53,538 nucleotides of DNA from Desemzia sp045528445 (GCF_045528445.1 NZ_JBGQQU010000023.1:1-53538), one strand, 5' to 3'; shown: positions 1 to 9,028, counted from the first letter of the stretch. Notes: generated from the letters alone by a model not told the origin. Program-made: numbers and translations.

Positions 1-4
1 GGAA

Positions 5-151
5 TCAGCTAAATAAGCAAAATTTTCTGGAAATAGTCATCCTTTGCGTAAGCATTCGATTTTTTTTACTTTTTTCAAGAAAATAATAATTCAGAATATT
101 CTGACTATATTTATGCAACACTAGTGAAGCATGTTCTACTGTCTCTATCAT
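5..151 (-). CDS. small protein of 48 residues, unknown function
   Basis: A short frame starts at an ATG at 149-151 and stops with TGA at 5-7. It is preceded by a full Shine-Dalgarno AAGGAGG at 160-166 with 8-nt spacing, which is the main reason for calling it. The product is basic at its C-terminal end (KSKKNR, then RMTISRK) and has no recognisable domain or signal peptide. It is divergent from the YjbR-like gene. It could be a real small protein or the 5' end of a longer gene truncated by a frameshift near the window edge; only four bases lie beyond the stop, so I cannot tell. Confidence 0.45.
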   Translation of the reverse strand: MIETVEHASLVLHKYSQNILNYYFLEKSKKNRMLTQRMTISRKFCLFS

Positions 152-334
152 TTCCCGTTCCTCCTTACTAAGATAATCTCATATCCCAAGAATAACTATT
201 AGAGGTCACTGAATCAACTTTTAACGACTTTTCCAGTTGGAACAAAAGCCTTAACTTGTTTAATCATAGCTGCTTCATTTATTAGCAGTCGGATTGCTCA
301 AGTGGTACTATGGTCATAAAAGGATGGTGTCTAA

Positions 335-694
335 ATGCTAACAAGAAATAAACTCTTTCAGTATATGAAAAAACATTATGGTGCAGAGCCAGAATACTTG
401 TGGGAAAAATTTCCAGGTTACGCTGTTTTCAAACATCCTTCAAATGGAAAATGGTATGGCGTTGTAATGAATATTTTGCCGGAAAAAATAGGACTGGAAG
501 GGGAGGAAGAAATCGATGTACTGGAACTCAAAAGCCCCCCTGAGCTGAATGGCAGTCTAAAAGAACGAAGAGAAATCGAAGACGCCTATCATATGAATAA
601 AGAGCACTGGATTTCTGTGATTTTAGGCCAAGTAAATGAAGTAACTGAAATCGAACAATTGATCGAAACTAGTTTTGACTTAACTAAAAGCTGA
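335..694 (+). CDS. MmcQ/YjbR family protein
   Basis: A 119-residue protein of the MmcQ/YjbR (CyaY-like fold) family. Members are small cytosolic proteins of about 110-120 residues, sometimes called DNA-binding, with no firmly established role. Family traits visible are the N-terminal segment LTRNKLFQYMKKHYG, the central FKHPSNGKWYGVVMNI strand pair and the HMNKEHWISVIL helix near the C-terminus. The start follows AAGGA with about 10-nt spacing. The Mga-type regulator begins 40 nt downstream on the same strand with no terminator between them, so the two are probably co-transcribed. Confidence 0.8.
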   Translation: MLTRNKLFQYMKKHYGAEPEYLWEKFPGYAVFKHPSNGKWYGVVMNILPEKIGLEGEEEIDVLELKSPPELNGSLKERREIEDAYHMNKEHWISVILGQVNEVTEIEQLIETSFDLTKS

Positions 695-734
695 TCTGTC
701 TTTGTCCATTTTGATTCATTAGGAGGAATTCTTC

Positions 735-2177
735 ATGTTTAAACTTGCTAAAGAACTAATCATTGAAAAAGACTTGCATCGGAAAATCATTATCATAGAA
801 CATTTATTGAATCATTCTCAATTAACAGCTAAAGAGTTGGCCGAAATCACCCAAGCTTCTCAACGTACCGTCTTTAACGACTTGCAAAGTCTGCGTTTTG
901 ACTTGCCTTCAGAATGGACTCTCGAATCAGTAGGCAACAACGGGCTAAAGCTGATTTCGACTAATAAAGCTGATGTGAAACAATTATGGTTGTATTATAT
1001 GGGGCAATCTCTAGGCGTTCAACTAGTCAAGCAGCTGCTTTCTAAAAATAAACTTTCTGTCGAAGAACAAGTTAGTGAATGGGGTATCTCTGAAGCCAGC
1101 TTAAAAAGAGGCCTCAAAGAGTTGAATGAGCGGTTAAGTTATTACCATCTTCAAATCAATTTGGCTTCTGGAAATCTTTTTTGGGAAGGTGATGAGCTGC
1201 AGATACGTATGTTTTATCATCGTCTGCTGATGCCTTTTACCCATGAACAATTTTTCTCTAAGGAATACCACATGCATCAAGTCCACTATGAAGGCTTTTT
1301 GCGACGCATGGAGCGTCAAGAATCTGCTCCTGCCAGTGAAGAAATTTTTGGAATCTGCTGGTTTTACATCAATTGTTTACGCAATAGAGCTAATTGCCTT
1401 TTGGAAAATCTGATTTATGATAAAAAAGATCCGTTGCTACAGCTGTTTTTGCCTGAAATTCAACATTTGTATCAGCTCGAAGGCCTTAAACTTCCTATGG
1501 ATGAATCTTTTTTCGCCTTCTTTTGTTTTTTGGAAAGCTGGAGTTATCCTTTTACCCCCTCAGAAAAGTTGCTGCATCTAATGGAAACTTATTATAAAGA
1601 TATTCAACAAGACTGCTTAAAAATGATGGAAAAAATTAGAGAACAGACGCATACTGTACAAGATACAGATAATGTGCTGCTTCGTAATCTGCAGCTTTTC
1701 TTACTAAAGTACAAAGAGTCACAGAAATTAACAGAGACCTTTACGATGGAGTATCCAGAAATCATCGAAGCTGCTCGGTATCGTTTCAAGAATGTGCTAC
1801 AGTGGTTAGCTCCTATATGGTCAACCGTCTTCCAAACTAAAATAGAGCTCAATTTACTGATCTCAGCAGCAATGATCATCCAGACCGAACTTTATTCTGT
1901 TAAATCTTTAGCTACGGTCTATTTTTGCTATCAAGGTGAACCAGCATGGAAATACTTTTTGACACGAGAGATTCAAGATTTAGTCGGCAGCCGGATTGAT
2001 TTCCATATCTTAGACTATTCCGACTTAAATAGAATTGATCCTGATGATTACCTGATCACTAATATGCCGATACCGTCTAACGTTGATAAGAACCAGGTCT
2101 TTCCCATCTCATTTGTGCCTAAAACGAATGAAATCATGAACATCAAACGAGCACTCTCCAACTTGTATATGCTCTAA
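735..2177 (+). CDS. Mga-type transcriptional regulator
   Basis: A 480-residue regulator of the Mga/AtxA group. Residues about 15-60 form an N-terminal helix-turn-helix (LTAKELAEITQASQRTVFND), followed by the helical Mga/PRD-like middle. A C-terminal segment (from about residue 390, SLATVYFCYQGEPAWKYF) resembles the EIIB-like domain found at the end of Mga proteins. Such proteins are cytoplasmic DNA-binding activators whose PRD-like domains can be phosphorylated by the PTS. The start has AGGAGG with 8-nt spacing. It converges on the P-type ATPase gene. Its target is not evident; no surface-protein gene lies next to it. The family call is firm, the regulon is not. Confidence 0.85.
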   Translation: MFKLAKELIIEKDLHRKIIIIEHLLNHSQLTAKELAEITQASQRTVFNDLQSLRFDLPSEWTLESVGNNGLKLISTNKADVKQLWLYYMGQSLGVQLVKQLLSKNKLSVEEQVSEWGISEASLKRGLKELNERLSYYHLQINLASGNLFWEGDELQIRMFYHRLLMPFTHEQFFSKEYHMHQVHYEGFLRRMERQESAPASEEIFGICWFYINCLRNRANCLLENLIYDKKDPLLQLFLPEIQHLYQLEGLKLPMDESFFAFFCFLESWSYPFTPSEKLLHLMETYYKDIQQDCLKMMEKIREQTHTVQDTDNVLLRNLQLFLLKYKESQKLTETFTMEYPEIIEAARYRFKNVLQWLAPIWSTVFQTKIELNLLISAAMIIQTELYSVKSLATVYFCYQGEPAWKYFLTREIQDLVGSRIDFHILDYSDLNRIDPDDYLITNMPIPSNVDKNQVFPISFVPKTNEIMNIKRALSNLYML

Positions 2178-2231
2178 CAAAACATCCGTCTTTGGATGAA
2201 TATTTATTCATTCAAAGACGGATGTTTTGTT
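2176..2231. terminator. bidirectional intrinsic terminator
   Basis: Perfect 19-bp arms at 2176-2194 and 2213-2231 enclose an additional inner pairing (ATGAAT with ATTCAT). The hairpin sits exactly between the convergent stop codons of the Mga-type gene (2177) and the P-type ATPase (2234). Each side ends in a T-containing arm (TGTTTTGTT), so it can serve both transcripts. Confidence 0.85.
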
Positions 2232-2233
2232 CA

Positions 2234-4774
2234 TTATTTCACCATCGCTTTTTTAGAATTTGTCTGGATAGCTTTGCTGACCGCTTTCTCAATTTCAACC
2301 ATAAAGAATATTTGAGAGGCTACTACAAATACTGATAAGTGTTGGATCAAACTCAAGTCCGTCGTTCCAATAACGGCTTGTGCTGACGGAACAAATAGAA
2401 TGATGCTTTGCAAGGCGACTAGACACAATAGAGAAATACCTAATGCTTTGTTGCGGAAGAGCTGACGGTTGATTGAAAAATTCAATTCTTCTCGACAATT
2501 GACCATATAAAAAGCTTGGGCCAGTACGACACCTTGAACCAATATCGTTTGCTGTACGGCTGGCGTCGAGGCAAAAGATGACAACCACAACATAGACATC
2601 GTGATCAACACAGAGACATAGCCTAATCTAAACAGATTGTATTTAGTCAAAATAGGCTGCTTCGGATTTCTTGGCTTTTGAGACATTAAATCATCGCTTG
2701 CTTTTTCAAATCCTAATGCGTAAGACAAAGTGATGGTCGTTACCATATTCACCCAGAGGATTTGTATCGGTGACAAGGGCAGCGGCTGGTTTGCCAATAA
2801 TGCTAAGATCACAATCAATCCTTGTGCCAAAGCAGTCGGCAGGAAAAAGTTGATCGTCTTTTTCAAGTTTGCAAAAATTCGTCTGCCTTCTTTGACGGCT
2901 TTAGAGATCGTTGCAAAGTTATCATCAGCCAAGACCATATCTGCAGCTTGCTTGCTGACTTCGCTCCCTTTGATTCCCATGGCGATTCCGATATCAGCTT
3001 GCTTCAAAGCCGGTGCATCGTTCACACCGTCTCCTGTCATCCCCACAATCTCTCCTTGCTGCTGCAAAGCTTGAACGATTCTCAGTTTGTGTTGCGGAGT
3101 CGTTCGTGCATATATATCGACGCTTTGTACACTTTCTGCTAATTCTGTATCCGTTAATTGATCAATGTCAGAACCTTCCAGCACGTTTCCAGTATGGTTT
3201 AACCCGATCTCCTTTCCGATAGCTTGAGCCGTGTCTTTGTGGTCCCCTGTAATCATTTTGACAGAGATTCCAGCTCTGCTGCAGTCTGCTACAGCTTCAA
3301 TGGCAGACTCTTTTGGCGGATCCATGATACCTGCGATTCCGATAAACGTTAAGTTGTCCAGTTGCTCAATATCCAAGTCTGTACTTTCTTTTTTAGCAAA
3401 ACCTAGAACGCGTTGTCCTTTTTTAGCTAAATCTTCCACCTTCTCCAACCACTCGATTCGATTTTCAGGCGTCAAGTCCGCTTGATGAAGAAGCACATCT
3501 GGAGCACCTTTAACATAAATCATCGATATATGGTCTACTTCATGCAATGTTGCCATTAATTTGTAAGTGGAGCTGAAAGGAATCTTGTCTATTTTCTTTC
3601 TTAAAGGGACAGTCTGCTGATCTACATATTTCAATAAAGCTAATTCTGTCGGGTTTCCAGTTAATTGTCCGATTTCTTGTTGATTCTCTGTCTTTAGATC
3701 CTGACAATTATGCATGATGTCGTATAACACTTCTTTGTCTTCTTCAGCCACTACCGTATCTACCACAGTCATTTCATTTTTAGTCAATGTTCCTGTTTTA
3801 TCCGAACAAATAACAGTGATGGACCCTAACGTTTCTACAGCCGGCATACTTTTGATGATGGCTTTTTCTTCTGCCATTTCTTTGACACCCATAGAGAGAA
3901 TCATCGTCAAAACAGCCGGTAATCCTTCTGGAATAATCGCTACAATCAGCGAGATGCTGGCTGCAAGCAATAAGTTGAAGTCCATTCCATAACGTAATGT
4001 TGCAAAGAACAAAAGAAAGATTATAAAAGCAATCAAGCCTTTAAAAATTTGATGGTTGAGTTGATTGATTTTTCGTACCAATGGTGTTGTGGTTTCCTCT
4101 ACCGTCTGCAAGGCTTGGTTGATTTGACCTAATTGAGTTTCGTCACCTGTAGTTGCTACCACACCTACTCCTGATCCTTCTTGAACCAACGTTCCTAAAA
4201 AGGCCATATTGATTTGATCTCCAAGAGGCGTATCTTCAGCCAAGACTTGGTTGTCTTTAATGATTGGTAAGGATTCTCCAGTCAGGGCTGATTCTTCGAT
4301 CAACAGATTTGTTGCTTCTATGAGGCGAATATCAGCTGGAACGATATCTCCTGCTTGCAGAAGCACGATATCGCCAGGAACAAGCGTCTCCGTCTCGACC
4401 TTCTTACGTTGATTTCCACTTAAAATGATGGACTCTTGACTGCTCATTTTCTTGAGTCCATCTAAGGAAGCTGCTGCTTTTCGCTCTTGGTAGTAACCAA
4501 TGAACCCATTGATCAATACGACGATAAAAATAATTACCATTTCAACGAAGCTGCCTGTTAGTCCTTTCAAGATTCCTGCTACGATCAAGATGATCATCAA
4601 TAGATCTGTAAAATGCTTCCCTACTTTTTGCCAAAGTTTTTCTGCTGCTTTTTCAGTGAGTTTATTCTTGCCTCTATTTTCTAACCGTTCCTTTCTTGCT
4701 GTACCGCTCAAACCTGTTTGTGTCGCTGTTAAAGTGCTCATTACCTCTTTGTTTCTCATTGCATACCATTTCAT
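2234..4774 (-). CDS. cation-transporting P-type ATPase (P2-type)
   Basis: An 846-residue integral membrane ATPase with the full P-type set: TGES in the actuator domain (165-168), the phosphorylated Asp in DKTGTLT (Asp325), the MITGDHKDTA segment (about 507-516) and TGDGVND (580-586). About ten membrane segments are expected. Residues 11-47 form a cation-ATPase N-terminal domain. Overall it looks like the Ca2+ (SERCA/PMR1) branch, and M4 holds PEGLP (282-286). M6, however, reads NMVTTITLSYALGFE, where Ca2+ pumps carry an Asp ligand after VT or MD, so the transported ion is uncertain. The start has GGAGG with 8-nt spacing. It is monocistronic, with a shared terminator downstream. Confidence 0.9.
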   Translation of the reverse strand: MKWYAMRNKEVMSTLTATQTGLSGTARKERLENRGKNKLTEKAAEKLWQKVGKHFTDLLMIILIVAGILKGLTGSFVEMVIIFIVVLINGFIGYYQERKAAASLDGLKKMSSQESIILSGNQRKKVETETLVPGDIVLLQAGDIVPADIRLIEATNLLIEESALTGESLPIIKDNQVLAEDTPLGDQINMAFLGTLVQEGSGVGVVATTGDETQLGQINQALQTVEETTTPLVRKINQLNHQIFKGLIAFIIFLLFFATLRYGMDFNLLLAASISLIVAIIPEGLPAVLTMILSMGVKEMAEEKAIIKSMPAVETLGSITVICSDKTGTLTKNEMTVVDTVVAEEDKEVLYDIMHNCQDLKTENQQEIGQLTGNPTELALLKYVDQQTVPLRKKIDKIPFSSTYKLMATLHEVDHISMIYVKGAPDVLLHQADLTPENRIEWLEKVEDLAKKGQRVLGFAKKESTDLDIEQLDNLTFIGIAGIMDPPKESAIEAVADCSRAGISVKMITGDHKDTAQAIGKEIGLNHTGNVLEGSDIDQLTDTELAESVQSVDIYARTTPQHKLRIVQALQQQGEIVGMTGDGVNDAPALKQADIGIAMGIKGSEVSKQAADMVLADDNFATISKAVKEGRRIFANLKKTINFFLPTALAQGLIVILALLANQPLPLSPIQILWVNMVTTITLSYALGFEKASDDLMSQKPRNPKQPILTKYNLFRLGYVSVLITMSMLWLSSFASTPAVQQTILVQGVVLAQAFYMVNCREELNFSINRQLFRNKALGISLLCLVALQSIILFVPSAQAVIGTTDLSLIQHLSVFVVASQIFFMVEIEKAVSKAIQTNSKKAMVK

Positions 4775-4903
4775 ATCGTTCTCCTCCTCTATTTCTGTTG
4801 TATCTAAAGTATAGGGGAAGAAATCGTCAAAAAGATTGCAACTTTTTCACAAAGATGTGCATTTTTTGTTGAATGGCTACTCACTATTTATTTAGCACAA
4901 CAA

Positions 4904-4930
4904 AAAACTTCTCGTTGTACGAGAAGTTTT
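4904..4930 (-). terminator. intrinsic terminator after repeat R1
   Basis: Arms of 11 bp (AAAACTTCTCG and CGAGAAGTTTT) with a 5-nt loop, followed by TTTTTTG in the minus direction. It abuts repeat R1 directly. It is the first terminator downstream of the flavin-reductase operon, so the operon's transcript would contain R1 as its 3' UTR. Confidence 0.75.
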
Positions 4931-5280
4931 GGTTCTACAACATTTGAAACTGGTGAGTAGAAAATACACTTCTTTTTAACTCTAAATCTATTAGAAACTC
5001 AGTTCTAGAAATTTCTGGAGGAATATGGGGTTGCTTATAGCCATGAAAAGGATGTAAAAAAAGGAAACACTGTGGGCGTACGCCCAAGTGTACCATGCTT
5101 GTAAGCTGCTGAAGCAGCAACAATCATGGCAATTACTTAGCGTTAGGCTTTAGCCGTTATGCTAAGTTTGACGCTTGCAAGTCTTGAGACGCGGTTTTCG
5201 GCTCAAGGCGTTCCCATGGCGTTCCATAAGCAACCCCATAGGCCGGAGGAAATTTCTTTATCAACGTTAGAAGATGAAGA
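4931..5280 (-). repeat. interspersed multi-hairpin repeat, copy R1 (full length)
   Basis: 350-bp copy of a repeat also present at about 15.05, 27.98, 32.93, 33.13 and 40.88 kb. It begins with GGTTCTACAACATTT and ends with CAACGTTAGAAGATGAAGA. The main stem is a perfect 15-bp pairing of 5024-5038 with 5226-5240. Inside it are smaller hairpins: a GGGCGTACGCCC palindrome, GCTGCT/AGCAGC within CCATG/CATGG, a variable hairpin with stem 5136-5141/5161-5166, and a CTTGAG/CTCAAG hairpin. It starts 31 nt after the reductase fusion's stop. Short frames inside are not thought to be coding. Confidence 0.9.
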
Positions 5281-5310
5281 GTCGAAGTTTTTTTGTTTAT
5301 CTTTTATGGA

Positions 5311-6561
5311 TTAACTCTTAACAGACGCGCTTGAAACGGCATCTACAGTTTCTTTGGTTTCTTCTTTTTCACTTATAGAAGCCCCTGAGACTGCATCTAC
5401 TTCTTCTGTTTTATGGTCTTTAGCTGAAGCACCAGAAACAGCGTCTACATCACCTACTAATGTTTGACCAGTTTGTTTCAAATACCAATCAATGATCGGT
5501 TTAAAGTCTAAAATAAACTCATTGATTCCGGCAAAGTTTCCTTCTTTATCATGCATAGCTTGATAATTATGCACGACATATTTGTCAGGACCATGTGTTG
5601 GCACATTGACACGAAATGCATCCATTGCTCCAGAACGCAATTGTTGAATCACATACCCTACGTTTTTATGCACTTTTTCTGGATGACATTTGGCTAATGG
5701 GTTCCCTACTTGTCCAGGAACACGAGCAGCTAACATTTCCTCTGCCGGTTTGGTTTGATTGTAATATAAGAATTGGTTGTTGCTGTCTGCATAAGTTAAT
5801 TCCATTGGCATTGAAGCTAAGAAACAATTCAATTGATCAACCGTTAATAATCCACGATCCAATTTAACATACGTATTTCCTTCTACTGCACCAACTTTTT
5901 CTGCGGCTTGTTCCAACCAATCATCTGCGTACATATCAATGTCTTCAATGGTTGTGTTGATTTTGCCAGTTGCGTATAGATCTTCTGGTTCAAGTTCTAT
6001 TTTTTTAGGCCCTTCTATTACAGTGACCACTTTGATGAACTGAAGGAATTTTTCTAAACAACTGCCCAGAAATTGAATTGTTCCTGGGTCTTTTAAATTT
6101 TCATTTTCATCAAAAGCTTCTTTTACTTTGCCTAGTAAGAATTCATTTCCAGGCAATACCATAGCATTAACACCTGGCGCATCTAAAATCTGGCGCAAAT
6201 GCAGCTGCGCACGAGACGATCCTTGATCGTAATAAGAAGCTCCAACGATCATGACAGGTTTATTTTCTAAAGGATGAATTTTAAATGATAACCATTCCAG
6301 AACGCTTTTTAATCCAGCAGGAATTGTCCGATTGTGTTCTGGTGTAGCAATGATGACACCATCTGCATTTAGTATCTTTCTGTTTATTTTTTGGATCATC
6401 GGACTGTTTGTTTGGTCATCACTTTGATTGAACATTGGAACATCCTTGATCTCAATGATCTCTAAATCAAATAAAGAACTGAACTGCTTTTTGATAAATT
6501 TCAATAATGTGCGATTATATGATACTTCTGCGTTGGATCCTACAATACCGACTAATTTCAT
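5311..6561 (-). CDS. NADPH-dependent FMN reductase fused to a PAS-like domain with triple flavinylation tail
   Basis: 416 residues, cytosolic. Residues 1-185 are a flavodoxin-like NADPH:FMN reductase with a TPEHN nucleotide-site segment and GSSRAQLHLRQILDAP. Residues about 235-365 look like a PAS/DUF438-type sensor domain. The tail (368-416) holds three spaced motifs: DAVSGAS (373-379), DAVSGAS (389-395) and DAVSSAS (407-413). These match the D-x-x-(S/T)-G-A-(T/S) signature in which ApbE attaches FMN to the last Ser or Thr. An apbE gene lies two genes upstream in the same operon. I infer a soluble reductase carrying up to three covalent FMNs on a flexible arm. The electron acceptor is unknown. 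The start follows AGGGGA with 8-nt spacing. Confidence 0.85.
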   Translation of the reverse strand: MKLVGIVGSNAEVSYNRTLLKFIKKQFSSLFDLEIIEIKDVPMFNQSDDQTNSPMIQKINRKILNADGVIIATPEHNRTIPAGLKSVLEWLSFKIHPLENKPVMIVGASYYDQGSSRAQLHLRQILDAPGVNAMVLPGNEFLLGKVKEAFDENENLKDPGTIQFLGSCLEKFLQFIKVVTVIEGPKKIELEPEDLYATGKINTTIEDIDMYADDWLEQAAEKVGAVEGNTYVKLDRGLLTVDQLNCFLASMPMELTYADSNNQFLYYNQTKPAEEMLAARVPGQVGNPLAKCHPEKVHKNVGYVIQQLRSGAMDAFRVNVPTHGPDKYVVHNYQAMHDKEGNFAGINEFILDFKPIIDWYLKQTGQTLVGDVDAVSGASAKDHKTEEVDAVSGASISEKEETKETVDAVSSASVKS

Positions 6562-6579
6562 TTTTACTGTCCCCTATCT

Positions 6580-7188
6580 TTATATAGTTTCCCAAGAAAA
6601 GTTTTCTGCTTCTTTTGTGTTTTGTGCATGTACATGATTCAATTGATTCGTGATTGTTACAAAAGTTAAGAAATCTTCGAACAACCCTTCTAATTTTTCT
6701 ACTTGCGCTTGATCATTTAAGTTGTTTTCTTCACCAAATGCCTGTAAAGAATGGCTCAACAGAAACTCTGAACTTGGCATAATACGCGCTTTCAACTCAG
6801 GTGCATCCAAAATTTGACGCAAGTGCAATTGAGCCCTTGAAGATCCTAAAGTTCCGTAAGAGGCTCCGGTAATCATTACGGGCTTATCAACAAAAGGGAA
6901 AATACCATAAGAAAGCCAGCTCAGCGCATTCAGCAATGCCGCGGTAACAGTATGATCGTATTCTGGCGTGCTGATGATAACGCCATCTGCATCATTGATC
7001 TTATCTGCCATCACTTGCACGATTTCAGGAATTCCTTTATCTTCAGGCTTGTTGAATACCGGCATGTCTTTGATTTCCAAAATCTCAATTTCTGCTTTAG
7101 CGGAAAAATGGTTTTGCATAAATTGCAGCAATGTACGATTTGTTGAGTGGTCTGAGTTTGTTCCTACTAATCCAATAAATTTTTTCAT
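6580..7188 (-). CDS. NADPH-dependent FMN reductase
   Basis: 202 residues from the ATG chosen here, which has AAGGAAG with 7-nt spacing; an upstream TTG overlaps that ribosome site and is less likely. It is a single flavodoxin-like FMN reductase domain with TPEYDHTV and GSSRAQLHLRQILDAPE, closely parallel to the first domain of the fusion encoded 18 nt downstream. This suggests a duplication inside the operon. It lacks the PAS-like domain and flavinylation motifs. It probably reduces FMN or a quinone-like substrate with NAD(P)H in the cytosol and may form a heteromer with the fusion protein. Confidence 0.85.
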   Translation of the reverse strand: MKKFIGLVGTNSDHSTNRTLLQFMQNHFSAKAEIEILEIKDMPVFNKPEDKGIPEIVQVMADKINDADGVIISTPEYDHTVTAALLNALSWLSYGIFPFVDKPVMITGASYGTLGSSRAQLHLRQILDAPELKARIMPSSEFLLSHSLQAFGEENNLNDQAQVEKLEGLFEDFLTFVTITNQLNHVHAQNTKEAENFSWETI

Positions 7189-7218
7189 TTTTTTACTTCC
7201 TTTCAATTTCCTCGATTT

Positions 7219-8157
7219 TTAACCGTTTATTTTTTCCAAACCCTTTGAATAGCATAACTGTTCGTCTTTTGTAATCACTAATCCTTCTATTCCTTCTACT
7301 CTGTTCAATTCAGTGATGATTTCATCAGCTGATTGACCGTATAAGCGAGTAGACCATATCTCACCATCCACCGATCGATCCGACCGAATAGTCAGACTGG
7401 CTGCATCTGTTTCGATAGGGCGCCCTGTATGAGGACTTAAAATGTGATGGTAGGTTTTCCCCTTATTCACTAAACTTCTTTCGTAAATTCCTGAAGTCAC
7501 GACGGATTGGTTTTTGATTTTCAACGTGGTCAAATAGTGTTCGCGATCCAAGTTGGGATTTTGAATCCCTATAGTCCAATACTTTTTTTTAGAAGTTTGA
7601 GAAGGTCCTAACCCAACGACGTTTCCGCCTAAATTGATTAATGCAGAGGCCACACCCTCGCTTTTTAAATACTGAATGACTAAGTCTGCAATATAGCCTT
7701 TTGCTAAAGCCCCTAAATCAATCGACATCCCCTTCTCGCTTAAATAAACTGATTTTTCTTTGTCGTTTAACATAATCTTGTGAGGATCTATCTTCTTCAG
7801 CAGCGCCTTGATAATTGGCTCTGAAGGCACTTTGGCATCAGCAAATCCAATTCGCCACGTTTGGACTAACGGACCAATAGCAATATTCAAATAACTGCCT
7901 GGAGCACAACTATGTCTCTTTCCTATCTGGATCAATTCATACAACTCGGGATGAACAGTAACAGGACAAATCCCTGCATGGCGATTGACGGCCATCAATT
8001 CAGAACTGGGATCATTGGCGCTGAATCGATGTTCGTATTCTTTTAACCGATTGATTACTTCAGACATTATCGGCTCTGGAGATTCATGTTCCACTAATAA
8101 ATCAATGACAGTTCCCATTAAACGAACCGTTTCTCTTTTTTGTATCAGTTTATTCAT
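7219..8157 (-). CDS. apbE: FAD:protein FMN transferase (ApbE), cytoplasmic form
   Basis: 312 residues. ApbE enzymes transfer FMN from FAD to Thr or Ser in target proteins, using Mg2+. Family segments seen are MGT near the N-terminus (14-16), the GSYLNIAIGPLVQTWRIG block, SIDLGALAKGYIAD and ALINLGGNVVGLG, and HHILSPHTGRP near residue 235. There is no signal peptide or lipobox, unlike exported ApbE proteins, so it should act in the cytosol, where the reductase fusion with three DAVS(G/S)AS motifs is its obvious substrate. The ATG overlaps the regulator's last codons by 8 bp, and the AAGGAG touches the ATG, an unusual spacing suggesting translational coupling. Confidence 0.9.
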   Translation of the reverse strand: MNKLIQKRETVRLMGTVIDLLVEHESPEPIMSEVINRLKEYEHRFSANDPSSELMAVNRHAGICPVTVHPELYELIQIGKRHSCAPGSYLNIAIGPLVQTWRIGFADAKVPSEPIIKALLKKIDPHKIMLNDKEKSVYLSEKGMSIDLGALAKGYIADLVIQYLKSEGVASALINLGGNVVGLGPSQTSKKKYWTIGIQNPNLDREHYLTTLKIKNQSVVTSGIYERSLVNKGKTYHHILSPHTGRPIETDAASLTIRSDRSVDGEIWSTRLYGQSADEIITELNRVEGIEGLVITKDEQLCYSKGLEKING

Positions 8158-9028
8158 CTCCTTGACTCAACAAGACTTCTTTTTCTAAACTTGCTAGTTC
8201 AGCTAACGCGATTTTATTTCGATTGATTTTTGAATAGGCTCTAGCATCATAAATCAATTCCAAAATCACTTCTTTTGGTTGATGTTCTATAATGGCATTT
8301 TTAGCTAACTGAATAGCTGCTCTAGCAAGATAATACGTTACGTGATTATCTGAGCAAATAGCAACAGCATAATGGAGCAAAGCATTACTGATGTCTATTT
8401 CTTGGATTTTGGAATAAAACAGACCACATTGAAACACAATATTGAGTACTCTCCAAGTATCTTCAGTGGTTGTGGTTGGATAACTGTAAATTTTTTCCAA
8501 AATCTTATTAAAATAAAATTCAGCTTTCTCTTGATCATTTTCGCGTGAATAAACCATTCCGCTCCCCGTATAAGCTAGTAAACGAAAAATAATAGAATCT
8601 TCAGTCTCTTCAGCTAATAAAATGTGATCGAACATAAAAAGAACATCCGTAATTGCATGCTTCTGAAAAATCATGACAAAACCACTTAAATAATGGTAAC
8701 GCATTGCTAGCTTAGGTTCTTCTATATCACTACTGATTGAGATGGTGTTGAGCAGCTGCTTAGCTTGCTCATATTCACTCGTAATCAAAAAAAATTCAGC
8801 TTGGTTCATCTTTTCAATGATCTCTGAATATTTTACGCCTACTTTTGGGAACAACTCGCCTAAAGGCAACCCCAGACGATTGCACAGCTGAATAAGGATT
8901 TTTAAACTTGGTACTTTTCCGTTATTTTCGAAACGACTTAAGGTAGCTTGTGTACAGATCCCTTCGGCCACTTCACTTTGAGAAAGTCCTATCGCTTTAC
9001 GCGCTTCAACAAATCGCTCTATATTCAC
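8150..9028 (-). CDS. Rgg/GadR/MutR-type transcriptional regulator
   Basis: 292 residues from a GTG start at 9028, chosen because GGAGGG at 9035-9040 lies 6 nt upstream. The in-frame ATG two codons earlier has no space for a ribosome site. Residues 1-60 are a Cro/C1-type helix-turn-helix (LSQSEVAEGICTQATLSRFE); the rest is TPR-like helical repeats typical of Rgg-family, often peptide-responsive, regulators. It is the first gene of the operon with apbE and the two reductases, so it probably controls this operon and itself from the promoter at 9100-9128. No typical SHP pheromone gene was identified next to it. Confidence 0.8.
   Translation of the reverse strand: MNIERFVEARKAIGLSQSEVAEGICTQATLSRFENNGKVPSLKILIQLCNRLGLPLGELFPKVGVKYSEIIEKMNQAEFFLITSEYEQAKQLLNTISISSDIEEPKLAMRYHYLSGFVMIFQKHAITDVLFMFDHILLAEETEDSIIFRLLAYTGSGMVYSRENDQEKAEFYFNKILEKIYSYPTTTTEDTWRVLNIVFQCGLFYSKIQEIDISNALLHYAVAICSDNHVTYYLARAAIQLAKNAIIEHQPKEVILELIYDARAYSKINRNKIALAELASLEKEVLLSQGDE

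Noticed and set aside
4935..5123. Minus-strand frame in R1, with a similar frame in R6 (40888-41070)
   Set aside because: The frames lie across palindromes and hairpins of the repeat, are absent from R2-R5, lack consistent starts and are explained by repeat similarity rather than coding.
5136..5166. Repeats R1-R6 as a CRISPR array or group II intron
   Set aside because: Copies are dispersed over 36 kb, have no regular spacers, and contain no reverse transcriptase or intron boundary motifs.
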